Of a stretch of 64,000 bases of DNA, positions 1 through 11,207 are shown one piece after another. The DNA is from Bromus sterilis (lineage: Eukaryota; Streptophyta; Magnoliopsida; Poales; Poaceae). Position 1 is the first letter of the stretch, and each line of letters opens with the position of its first letter. The notes beneath the pieces were generated by a model. That model made no database searches. It was not told where the DNA came from and worked only from the letters and a program-made list of their open reading frames with translations. Position numbers and translations under genes: made by a program. The stretch covers positions 233,141,782 through 233,205,781 of the forward strand of contig OX465600.1 in the NCBI GenBank assembly GCA_950022295.1, in the 5' to 3' direction.

Positions 1-34
1 AGCACAGAAGCAACGCGTTTGGCTTCCACACAGT

Positions 35-3000
35 GTGTATCGTCCACCTGCCCCTGCACCAAGGCCGTCGTATGTTGCTCCTCGTCTGCCTCCGCCTCCG
101 CCGAGACAGCCGAAGACTGAGACTGCACCCCTCCATCCTCAAGATGGCTTGTGCTTCAAGTGCCATCATCCAGGTCAATTTTCCAGAGACTGCCCTCAGC
201 GACAGAATCAACTGGTAGTTCACCCTGCTGGCTGTGGCAACAATAGGACCCCCAACTATAACACTGGGTCTTCTGCTCACACTCGTGGTCATGCTTACAA
301 CATTGACGTTGAAGAAGCTCAGGCACAGCCCGCTACAGTGATGGGTACTCTCCTCATTAACTCAATACCTGCCACTGTCTTATTTGATACAGGAGCATCA
401 CATTCATTCATGTCGGAAGCATTTGCATTATCGCATAACTTTACGCTTGGAAAGATGAACACACCGATGGTTGTTCGCACCCCGATAGGCCAATGCCGAA
501 CCACCATGATGGTGCCCAATACCGCCGTTGAAATCGAAAGAGTTGTATTCCACGTGTCCCCCATCATTCTGAAGTCTTCCACCATAGACCTCATCCTGGG
601 AATGGATTGGTTGAAAGTCCACGATGCCGCACTGTACTGTGGTACCAAGTCTGTCCAACTTTTTCACCCCTCCGGTGAGATTGTTAACCACACCACCCGG
701 ATTACCCGTGATGCTGAAACGCATATCTATATGATGAATGCTTTGAACGTCTTGCCTCTTGAAGGAATTGAGCAAGTTCCAGTCGTTTGTGATTTTCCCG
801 ACGTCTTCCCAGAAGAACTGCCGGGAATACCCCCGATTAGAGAGGTTGAATTCTTCATCGACTTGAAGCCTGGCACCGTCCCTATTGCCAAGCGCCCGTA
901 TAAGATGCCACCTCACCACCTCCTTGAATTGAAGAAGGAGATTGACACGGCCCTCGAGAAAGGCTTCATCCGTCCAAGTTCCTCTGCTTGGGGAGCACCT
1001 TCGCTCTTTGTCAAGAAGAGTGATGGCACAAACCGTTTGGTCCAAGATTACCGACCTATCAACCAGGCCACGATATAGAACAAGTACCCCCTCCCTCGGA
1101 TCAATGATCTTTATGATCAACTTGCTGGATCCACGGTGTTTTCAAAACTCGACTTAAGGTTGGGTTACCATCAAATCCGAGTCCGTGATGAGGACATCCC
1201 GAAGACCGCATTCATTACTCGCTATGGTTCATACGAGTACACTGTCATGTCCTTTGGCTTGACGAATGCACCAGCCACCTTCTCCAGATTGATGAACTAT
1301 ATATTCATGGAATATCTCGACAAGTTCGTCGTGGTTTATCTGGATGATATATTGATTTACTCCAAGACCGATGCAGAACATGCTGAACATCTTCGCCTTA
1401 TACTGGAAAAGCTTCGAGAACACAAGCTGTATGCTAAGTATTCTAAGTGTGAATTCTGGCTTCCCGAAGTAACCTACCTTGGTCATGTGATTTCCAAGGA
1501 TGGCGTTGCCGTCAACCCCGAACGTATCCAGGCTATTCTTGATTGGACTCCGCCCAGGACTGTCAAGCAAGTCCAAAGTTTCCTCGGCCTTGCCAGCTAT
1601 TGCCGCCGTTTTGTCGAGAATTTCTCCAAGATTGCCAGGCCTCTGACTAACCTGCTTCACAAAGGCGTCAAGTTTGAGTGGACTGATAAATGTCAAGAAA
1701 GTTTTCAAGCTCTCAAGGACAAGCTCACTTCACCCCCAGTGATTGCTCCGCCTGATACCCAGAAGGACTTCGTGATATATTGTGACGCATCTCGTCAAGG
1801 ATTAGGATGTGTCCTAATGCAAGAGCGCAAAGTAATTGCTTATGGCTCTCGTCAGTTGCGTGCTCACGAAGAAAACTATCCAACACATGATCTCGAATTG
1901 GCAGGGACATGTGAATAACCTTGTTGTTGTTGAACCTTGAAATTGTTCCGCAGGGACATGTGAATAACCTTGTTGTTGAGCCGGACCTCGACAGCACCAT
2001 CAAGTGAATACAAACATGTGACTCTGATGTCGAGAAGATCAAGAAGTATATCGCAGGAGGAAAACCATCATGCTTCACTGTTGCTGATGATGGTACGTTG
2101 TATTTCAAGAATCGTTTAGTGGTCCCTAGGAGTAAGCCCAATCTAAACTTGACCCCGCGCGTTATGAAAGAAGCTCATGATACTCCTTTGTCGATTCACC
2201 CTGGTAGTACCAAGATGTACCAAGACCTTCGTCAGCGGTACTGGTGGTCTAACATGAAGCAAGACATTGCTCGCTATGTTGATGAGTGTGACGTTTGCCG
2301 TCGTGTAAAAGCCGAACATCAAAGACCTGCTGGAACTCTGCAACCACTCTCTATTCCTGAATGGAAATGGGACAAGATTGAAATGAACTTCGTCACCGGT
2401 TTTCCGCGATCCCAGAAGGGTCATGATGCGATCTTTGTCGTCATCGACCGATTCTCCAAAGTTGCCCACTTTCTGCCAGTCAAGGAGACGATCTCTGCTA
2501 GTCAGTTGGCAGACTTATATGTTTCCAGAATTGTTTCCCTCCACGGTATTCCGTTGGAGATCAGTTTAGACCGAGGCAGTATTTTCACCTCGAAGTTCTG
2601 GGATAGTTTCCAAGAAGCTATGGGCACTCACCTGAATTTCAGCACCGCTTATCACCCCCAGTCGCAAGGACAAGTCGAACGAGTCAACCAAGTGCTTGAA
2701 GACATGCTTCGAGCTTGTGTCATTTCATTCGGTAAGAAATGGGAGGAATCTCTTCCATTTGCTGAATTCTCGTACACCAATAGCTATCAAGCTAGTCTGC
2801 AGATGGCCCCCTTTGAAGTTCTTTACGGACGTAAGTGTCGAACCCCTCTGAATTGGTCAGAAACTGGGGAACGAACTCTCATTGGTCCGGACATTATTCA
2901 GCATGCCGAAGATCAGGTTCGCGTTATTCGTGAACACTTGAAAGCTGCTCAGTCCCGCCAGAAAAGCAACTATGACCGCAAGCACAAGGAAATGGTCTAT

Positions 3001-3432
3001 CAACCCGGCGAACAAGCTTACCTTCGTGTCACTCCCATGAGGGGCACTCACCTCTTCGGGATCAAAGACAAATTAGCTCCTCGCTACATTGGCCCATTCC
3101 GTATTCTTTCCAGAAGTGGACCGGTAGCGTACCGATTGGAATTGCCGTCAAACCTCTCCCAAGTCCACGATGTATTCCACGTGTCGCAACTCCGACGCTG
3201 CTTCAAGGACCCTATTCGTGAAGTGGAACATGATATGATCGAGCTGCAGCAGGACTTGACCTATCAAGAACATCCAAGCCGCATTCTTGATCAGTCTGAA
3301 CGCAAAACCCGCAACAAGACGACGAGGTTTCTCAAAGTTCAGTGGTCGAATCATTCTGAAGATGAAGCCACTTGGGAACGCGAAGATCGTCTTCGTGAAG
3401 AATACCCCGATCTTTTTCCCGCTACCACTTAA
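35..3432 (+). pseudogene. chromovirus gag-pol, disrupted
   Basis: The polyprotein would make capsid, protease, reverse transcriptase and integrase for element copying. Visible in order: a CX2CX4HX4C zinc knuckle (CFKCHHPGQFSRDC, about 155-196), protease LFDTGAS (about 376-396), RT with YLDD (about 1339-1350), the start of RNase H (IYCDAS), an integrase zinc finger (CDVCRRVK), the integrase core and a chromodomain near 3270-3420. It is dead in several ways. There is an in-frame TAG at 1076-1078. RNase H breaks off near 1900, the frame then shifts, and part of RNase H is missing. The first integrase catalytic aspartate, normally in an MDF motif, reads MNF near 2385. The second aspartate (LDRGS) and the glutamate (GQVERVN) remain. 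The last segment, 2098-3432, is open to its own stop. Confidence 0.9.
1901..1978 (+). repeat. 29-bp direct repeat at the RNase H break
   Basis: A 29-bp unit beginning GCAGGGACATG occurs at 1901-1929 and, identically, at 1950-1978 (period 49 bp). It sits exactly where the RNase H homology stops and integrase-side sequence resumes, so it looks like the scar of a deletion with local duplication. Confidence 0.8.
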
Positions 3433-3453
3433 ATTCTCGAGACGAGAATTCTT

Positions 3454-3467
3454 GTAGTGGGGGAGAT
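3454..3467 (+). other. polypurine tract of the chromovirus
   Basis: The purine-rich run GTAGTGGGGGAGAT lies immediately before the LTR opening TGTAACACCC. This is the expected place and composition for the plus-strand primer of a Ty3 element. Confidence 0.8.
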
Positions 3468-5643
3468 TTGTAACACCCTCACTGTCAGTGAACAGTAATC
3501 AGGGTTACTGTTCATCTTTACTGTTCAAAATTTTTGTTTGATCAACTTGGAACAGTTCAAATTCAAATTCCACTTTGATGTTCTTGAATGCATTGTGATC
3601 ATGGACCTTGGTCATGTGGAATCAAAGCAATATCAAACTCAAAGCAAACTACCTTTGAATTGAGATCAAATCAATTGCCCTTTGGTGGAATAATAAAAAT
3701 AAGGTGAAAATAAAACATTGTCCAAAATTTGTGCTACCACTTTTATCAAATTACTAATATTCAATGGAGCATGTATCACCAAGTTGGAGATCTTATTAAT
3801 CTCTAAATAATTCTAAACAAATCAAAACAGAGGCCAAAAACCCTAATTTAATAATTTAATATTTAATGCAAATATTAAATGACTTTTAAAAGTTCCCAAA
3901 TCTTTTGTGGCACCAACCTTAAGTAAATACTAAATTATGGGACACATCCCATATTTTACAAAAATGCCTAAGTGGGTGAAACAAATATAAAACAGAAATA
4001 AACCGAAAAGAAAAGAAAACAAAAAAAAAGAGATAAAACCTAGCCTACCCCAAACCCCCTGTTCCCCCAGCCCATCTCCCCCTCCCATCCCGTTGTGGCC
4101 CAGCCCAGCCCACCTGGGGCCTTCCCCTTCCTCGCTACAAGGAAAGCAGGGGCGTGGCATCCATCCCCGGTGCCACACCGACGAGCCCCCTCGGTGTCCG
4201 GCATCCGGCGGCTAGCCGGCGGCTACAAGAGGACCAACCCCCCGGCGAAAACCCTAACCCCTAGCCGTGTCCTTCCCGTTCCCCTCTCCTACCTCGTGCC
4301 GCGCGCTGCCTCTCATCTGCTCGAGCTCGACCGCGCGGCCATGGGCACAGCTCCATGGACGGCGTGGCCATCGAGCCCCCCAGCCCGCGCCACCAAGTCC
4401 GGTAGCTCCGGCGTGATCCGCAGCAGCTATCCCCCTCCCAATTGGGCCAGGACGCCTCCACGACGGCGCTATCGACTTCTTCATCCGCCAGGGTCACCAC
4501 GACTCCGGCGCCCGATTCGCCCCCCCCCCCCAGCGATCCCCTCGAGCCTAGACCCCTCCCCTGCCTTCGCGGTGAGCACCGCCTCACTTCCCCTCCCCAC
4601 CGTGCTCCGTTAGCACGCTAGGTGTCGTCCACCATCGCGCGCAGCTCTGACCGCCGCCGGTTGTGCCCATGGCCGCGGGCTCGGGCGCTCCTGACTCGCG
4701 CTCCCCGCGCCCCGTGCGTGCCCGCGCAGCGGCAGCCACACGCCCGCGTCGCCCGGGCCACTAGGGGGGCAACGCCCCTTGCTCGCCGCCGTAACCCCCC
4801 CTGTGGCTCACCGCCGGTGGCCTTGCTGGCTTAATCCAGCGGGGGGAACCACTGACCGGTGGGCCAGCCAAGGACTAATCCCCCTAATTAGGCTAAATTG
4901 AAACAAGTTAAACCCCCCTGTTTGGATGACATGCGGGCCCTGCCCTTTTATGAATTAATAAAATTGCTAATTATAACATGTATGACTGACATGTGGGTCG
5001 AGGGTAATTTAAATTAATAAAAATGTTTTATTTGACTGTGAGGCTGACATGTGGGTCCCATATGTCAGTTTGACCAGTCAACTGTGTTGTGGATAATGTT
5101 TCTGTTAATTAATAAAAATAATTTAAAAATGATTTAGAAAATGATTTAAAATGCTTAAAACTTTAGAAAATCATAGAAAATAAACCGTAGCTCAGATCAA
5201 AAAAAAATTGTACATGAAAATTGATCAGAAAATTATAACAAATACGGATACGCTATCCGTATGTCTACTCCACCCCCCTAACACACCGATCATCGACATT
5301 CCCCCCCTCCGGGATGTCTGTCGATAATTCCCGGTGCCGGTAAAAAACCTGCCGGATGAATTTACTCCGAACACGAAAGTTGTCCGGAATGGTTAGACTA
5401 ACACGGATACACCCCCGTTACGTTTGTCGGATGTCCACGACACCTCCGGCATGATACCTTCCCCCTCCGGTCGCCCTCTCCGGTAATCACCCGGAGCCGG
5501 TAGTTCATCCCCGGATGAATTCCCGATCCGAGCCTGATACATCGTACTGCGTTAGAACACCGACATCGATACATTTGCCATGTCATTCATATGTTTGCAT
5601 TGCTTGCTTTGTATTTACTGTTTCTTCCCCCTATCTCCGGTAG

Positions 5644-5724
5644 ACCCCGCTGCTACCGCCGACTACACTGCTGCCGGGTACGACTACTTCGTCGACGACC
5701 CTACCCCTACCGTTGAGCTTCCAG
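5644..5724 (+). other. putative exon B inside LTR copy 1
   Basis: A pyrimidine-rich stretch ending CCGGTAG comes before the segment and CCAG|GCAAGC (a GC-type donor) follows it. After two leading bases it reads an acidic peptide including YDYFVDDPTPTVELP. The equivalent segments of the other two LTRs (62244-62318 and 38076-38141) have the same acceptor layout, the same two-base leading phase and the same one-base trailing phase. The exon call is inference from splice-like sites and conservation; there is no transcript evidence. Confidence 0.5.
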
Positions 5725-6493
5725 GCAAGCAGAGCCATTCTCTTCCCCAGATATCGCCTACCTTTCCGTACTTTCTTGCACTAGGCATTGTTACTGCTGC
5801 TGCTACGATTACAATCCTATTCAATTGCATAGCCTGATTTTGTCGCCCCTTAATGTACCCTTCCTTTATCCTATGCTGCCTATTATTACTTATGCATATT
5901 TCAGCAGTGAGCCCTGCGCATTGTTAGTTAGGGTTAGATAGCGGGCCGTGATCACTATGGGAGCGATCGCGGATACATTAAATACAACTGCACAGGTACG
6001 GTACAATGCAGACACCGCCAAAGGCCCCTATCTGGGTTATGCCTAGTCACCTCAAGTGTGAGCTATCCAGGAGTAATCCTTGTACTCCACTCGAGGCTGA
6101 CTTTGTCTTGCCGCCATAGGGTCCTGAACAGCGGTTGTCCTTAAAGGTAAGAAGTCGGGCGACCCAACGGTGCCCGCGAGCGGTATATCGTCGGGAACGA
6201 CAGGGAGGGTACGACCGACGTTACTGGCGTGCTTGGCCCCTGCTCGTATCTCGCGAGAGTTACCAAACCACGAAAGTCGAGCTCTACCAAGAGCACACGC
6301 GAGACAAGGTAAGGAGACGGTTCACCTTGTTGGTAACCGCAGTGACTTGGTGGGACGACAGGGCAGGCACCGACGTTACTGGTGGTCCTGACTGCTGTCG
6401 TTGACCGCGGGTCGGTTAAGTCGAGACAACGATAACGGTTGTCACGCAGGTTAATTAAAATGCTAAATGGTTCGGCGGATGACTTAAGAGGCC

Positions 6494-6567
6494 CGTTGGT
6501 CTGTACGCACTACCTTCACGTGGGATAAGCTCGTTGGTCTGTACGCACTACCTTCACGTGGGATAAG
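6494..6567 (+). repeat. 36-bp tandem duplication in LTR copy 1
   Basis: The unit starting CGTTGGTCTGTACGCAC occurs at 6494-6529 and identically at 6532-6567, period 38 bp. Confidence 0.85.
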
Positions 6568-7372
6568 GAGTTATGGGCTCCCCTGCATCGTAGTTTGTCC
6601 GAAAGCTCTTCAGACGTCAGCAGTACCGCGGTCTGCGCCGGGAAGTGGTGTCTTCTTCGTCCGGACGGTGTGTTTTTGGATTTGCTTTCGCTTCACCGGC
6701 CAGCCACGCACCGTGCAGGAGCGTGCAAGGGTGAGGGTCCTAGACCCCTTGGCGCATAGGATATAGTCCGGCGGATGGCCTCTCTGTTGAGCCTAGGATG
6801 GGCTGCGTCGTGTCGGATAACCTCAGTGGGGCGTTCCCTAACAAGGTTCACGCCACCCTGGAGATCCGAGCGTGCAGGCTGAACAGTAGTGCACCCCTGC
6901 AGGGAGTTTAATCTATTCGAATAGCCGTGTCCACGGTAACAGGACGCTTTATGCTGAATCTGGATCTTACCACTAGAAACTATTACTATTAAACTGTATG
7001 GTTCCGGGTCTTCTTCCTCGCAGGGAGTCGAGGAAGGGAACTCGGAGGCATTATTATTGTTATTAATCATTACAACTTATATTATTCAATGTTGCAGCAA
7101 CTTCTGCTTCATTGTTACTTTATTGCTTTATATGAACTGTTGGCTGCTTCTCTTCTCATGCTGCAAGACATCGTCAGAAGATGCTAGTCTTCGATAGGCC
7201 TAGCTTCTTATCCTTATTCTGATTTCTATCTTGCAGTCCACTATATACAACCTCCCCTTTCCATTTGATACAATGCATAATGCTTAGTAGCGGACGTAAG
7301 ACTCGCGGGTATGCTAGATACTCACCTTTGCTTTATTTCCCCTTTTATGTTTTGCCTGATCGGCCGCTGCAG

Positions 7373-7455
7373 TCGACGTTGGAGCCCAGGAGCAGGAGTA
7401 CCCCGGAGGCGGTTACTATTACGTCGAGATCCCCGCTGACCAGGACCAGGAGTAG
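7373..7455 (+). other. putative terminal exon C inside LTR copy 1
   Basis: It is preceded by a pyrimidine-rich stretch ending GCTGCAG. Using the single trailing base of the segment at 5644-5724, the frame continues through a peptide containing YPGGGYYYVEIPADQDQE and stops at TAG 7453-7455. The solo LTR has a similar segment at 39291 with PEGGFFLELDD before a stop. Exon status is inference. Confidence 0.45.
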
Positions 7456-7743
7456 TTTCGGAGGCTCTCAGGCAGGAGGCCTTGCCTTTTCGATCTGTAT
7501 CTCTGATGTTATTTGTGCTAGCCTTATTAAGGCATAACTTGACTAACTATGTCTGTACTCAGATATTATGGTTTGTATAACTTATGTATTCGGGTCCGCG
7601 TGACACCCCCTTTATTGTAACATATTGGTTTATCCTTTTGTGTTTAGTGTTGTGATGTGATATTCTCACCGTGGCACCCTAATCTCAGCCGTGTACCCTG
7701 CGTGTATGATTACTGTACACGGATTGATTTTTAGGGCGTCACA

Positions 7744-9021
7744 GCAGTGCAGGAACCGTAGACTCCTGGAACCCTTCCATAGGAGTCTAACACGCCGTGA
7801 ACAAGTGAACGGTTACAAAAACAACTCCTATAGAGGTTTTACGATCAGGAATGAGGCAGAGGATGATTACCCTAGGTTCGTGCTCAAAGAGAAGATCAGT
7901 TGTGAAGTAGACAAGGGTGCATGCTAGATCGGTGCAATGGGTTGAAGAACTAGACAATGTTTGTCCAATTCGTCATCGTTGTGTGTGCTATTACTGTTAG
8001 TTGTGATCATATGTGACATGTAATGCTAGCAGTGATAAAGATGATAGCTGACACGTTGGGATGGATGCAAACCACATCGGGTAGAATGTAATGCAGCCCT
8101 TATGCTTTGTGGGCAACCAAACGCATTGCTGAACTGCGCCACATGTCCAGGGGGAGGGGGGCAAAAATCAATGCAGGCAGCCAAACACACCGATACGATT
8201 TGGATTGCAGATCAGCTTGAGCACCAAGGTTGGCCTAACTGTATCTTAATTTCAAATGTCACTACAGTTACCAGAGTTTGGACAAAGGTGAAGGTCTCCA
8301 CAACATTCGCCTGAACCATTGGGTAAGGGCATTGCCAGCTAAATAAGAACAACATGGAAGCACAAGGCAGTCGGGAAAAGTTCTAGCCTTACGAACAACA
8401 TGGAGGCGCAAGGCGGTCAGGAAAATCTCTAGCCTTATGGTCATGCCTCGTGTCTTCAGATATGAAATGAGGACAACGTGCATGTCTCAGACAAAAAATC
8501 TTCCGTTTGCATACTCTGATTTTCCTCCAAAACTAACCATCTACTCCCTACGTTCCTAAGTATAAGACCTTTTAGAGATTTCACTATGGACTATGTACAA
8601 AGCAAAATGAGTGAATCTATACTCTAAAATATGTCTATATACATCCATATGTAATTCATAGTGGAATCTCTAAAATGTCTTATATTTAGGAACGGAGGGA
8701 GTAGTGAATAGTGTGTAATAATTACTAAGAACAAAGCAAACGGTTATACCGCTAGATTTTTCAAAGGACAGCCAGCAAAACCGTGCAAACGCCACATGCG
8801 AATTACTCAGTGCAATGCAAATATTTGAGGGTTTACCTCCAACACATCACGAGAATTCAGATTTCCGCCGAGTCAATCAATGTACACCAACTATGTAACA
8901 ACTGTACGTATCAAGAAAAAAGAAAGCCTCCAGGAAAAAACAGAACGCCCTGTATCTCAAATGGGGGGAATGGTGGCCGCTAAGTAGCTACTAATGTAAT
9001 GGCACAGAGATGGATCATGAA
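7744..9021. other. intergenic stretch / 3' flank of TRS130
   Basis: No convincing ORF or RNA gene is visible. The minus-strand TRS130 transcript must end somewhere here, but I see no clear poly(A) signal. It holds a diverged 46-bp tandem duplication (units starting at 8347 and 8393, GAACAACATGG...AGCCTTA) and a Stowaway MITE at 8544-8701. The origin of 7744-8340 is not recognised. Confidence 0.6.
8544..8701. mobile_element. Stowaway-type MITE, 158 bp
   Basis: The terminal inverted repeats are CTCCCTACGTTCCTAAGTATA and its complement (ends CTCCCT/AGGGAG), flanked by TA on both sides (8542-8543 and 8702-8703). The interior is AT-rich and largely palindromic. Stowaway/Tc1-Mariner MITEs are known by the TA duplication and CTCCCTCCGT ends. 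Confidence 0.92.
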
Positions 9022-11173
9022 TCAAGCCGGTATGCAGTAGGAGGTGCTAAGGGTGGGAGGAAGCACGCACACCAGGTGGGGACCTGCCGGATTGCAGCTG
9101 ATATTTGCATCGCTTACGTCGGGTAGGCCTAGCTGTGGTGGGTGTACGTACCCCGACACCAGCGGGACACATGTCACGGCGATCTCGATCCTTGATCCTG
9201 TGGGTGAAATGAATGTCTACTGTTATATTGGTGCACGCGATAAATGTAAATTGGCGCTGAATAAAGATGGATGGCAAGTGAACTGAACAATAAATGTGTC
9301 TAAGATCCTAACCTTGTGCTTCTGAGAATGAAATGTGACCACTTTTCCTCCCAGCAACCATCCAGTTCTGTGGATTGGCGTCGACCTGATAAAGTATTTC
9401 ATCCTGCCAAACAGAATTCAAGTAGTTATGAAGAAGATTTCCATTGGCATCTGCATAAACGTGATGCCTACTGAACTGTATCGGAGAACGGAACGGGATG
9501 CAAGAAAGGAATGTTCTGCAGACTTACGTCAGACAGAGATGCCTCCTCCAGGTCCTTCAGCCTTTCAACCCGCCATTTCATGTTGACTAATTGACCAACC
9601 CTCAGGCAATCGGTAGAAAATGGAAGGAATCCAACTGCCAGACATGGATCTAGAACAGGGCGCTTCAGTTTGAGCGAAATCTTGAATAGAAGTTCTTCAG
9701 AATCTTCAGGTTTTACAGGAACTGGAGAGTGCGCTCCGGTTGCTCTGTCACCGGATATCCCGTATTTAATATTCAACATGCTGTCTGCTGTTTCCAGCTC
9801 ATCTAGATCTGAAAACGTGAAAGTTCAAATGGGTGATTCATGTTTAACATCGATAGCTTTAGAAAATGGAGTGTACGCCGTACATTTTTACATGGTCACT
9901 GTGGCCACCAATACTACTCTACTCAACCCTAAGAAAACGGTTATATGACTTATCGTGGCAAGGAGTAACAGATGTGAGCAATCATCCATTGCAAGACCAG
10001 CTTAACATGAAAAGCGGATTTCCTAGAAAAGACATGTACCTTTTGTGCCGCTTAAACGTATGACAAATAAGATCCCAGCTTTGGAAGAAGGAGCAATAAC
10101 CAGAGGGAACAAACTCGAAGTCGGACGTCCACCTCCCTTGCCTAGGTGCTCAAATCCAGCTTGTAGGTCCAGTGACACATCCTTTACATGCAGAGTAGCC
10201 TTCACTTCAGAATGCAATATTACCTGAACATGAAATAAAACATAAATTGGCTTCAATAATCCATGAGAAACTATTACGTACCAGTTAATACATGCATTTG
10301 TTCAAATATGTTAAAATACAAGATGAAGAGCAACAATTATGTATGCTACTCTGGTACAAGAATTGTCAAATATGTTATTCTATATTCCCTTTTTGATAAT
10401 GTAATAGCCAACAATTGTGTAAACATGTACCTGCAGAAGTAGAGTTCCATCATTGCACTTATCAACAACACGTGTGCTCACATGGAATGGATTAGTGAAA
10501 TGTACGGCAATGGTCCTGAAAAGCAATCACAATGGTATTTCTTTACTTGGCATATCTAAATAACGAAGTGAGATCACAAATACTTGAGGGTATACCTTTC
10601 AAATACTTGATTATGGAAAGCTCCAAATTCAAGCTTGAGAGCAATCATTCTCATCCCATCTACAATGCTATGTTTCTGAGGGGATGCTGAACAAATAAAG
10701 ACATGATAAAAATGTCAACTGACTGGCTGAAACACACTACTATACGGCTATACCTGATGTTACCTATTTCATACGAACCTGGGGATGTTCCCTTTGCAAT
10801 TGTATCATCGATAGCACGAACAGGGAACCAAACAAGAGTTGTCACATCACTAGCCCAATCTGGCAGTTTTATCTTTCCATTTTCGATAGGAACCTTCTCA
10901 ACCCTTGCAGTATCACTGGACCCTGCTAATGCCTTGGAAGCGACAATAGGACCCGAATGCTCCCCATCGCTTCTGTAACTTTCTATCTCAATCATCTGAG
11001 ACTCCTCGATTTTTAGTTCAGCACCAGCATCTATATGCAGTATGCCACCTTTCAAAGAATAGTCTATAGGCTTGACAATCAACCCGATCCACTGGAGTTC
11101 ATTCATAAGTAACGCAGAGGATACAGCGGGAGTAATATCAACCAAAGCCCTCGGTTTTCTCACCTAGAGAGTG

Positions 11174-11207
<34 letters not shown>

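Larger units (their letters stand above)
1..7743 (+). mobile_element. Ty3 chromovirus (Tekay/Del-like), 3' part, cut by window edge
   Basis: The order is zinc-knuckle gag end, aspartic protease, reverse transcriptase, RNase H remnant, integrase and chromodomain, then a polypurine tract and a 4.3-kb LTR opening TGTAACACCC and closing GTCACA. Integrase last with a C-terminal chromodomain places it in Ty3 chromoviruses. The very long LTR and its opening fit the Tekay/Del lineage (family knowledge). The 5' LTR and most of gag lie left of the window, so the target-site duplication cannot be checked. The five bases after the LTR are GCAGT. Confidence 0.9.
3469..7743 (+). repeat. chromovirus 3' LTR, 4275 bp (LTR copy 1)
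   Basis: It opens TGTAACACCCTC and closes GGGCGTCACA. It starts AT-rich, then has a GC-rich block (about 4060-4870) with the telo-box-like AAACCCTAACCC at 4248, then mixed sequence. It also has a gene-like exon arrangement: leader donor at 4572, an exon at 5644-5724 and an exon at 7373-7455. Its first 2.86 kb are related to the truncated LTR at 60115-62949. Parts also match the solo LTR at 36150-40070. A 36-bp unit is tandemly repeated inside. No conventional gene fills it. Confidence 0.9.

Noticed and set aside
4095..4834. Plus and minus ORFs in the GC-rich block of the chromovirus LTR
   Set aside because: They arise from high GC content, overlap on several frames and are not conserved as peptides in the related LTRs. 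The proposed leader exon here is not in frame with them.
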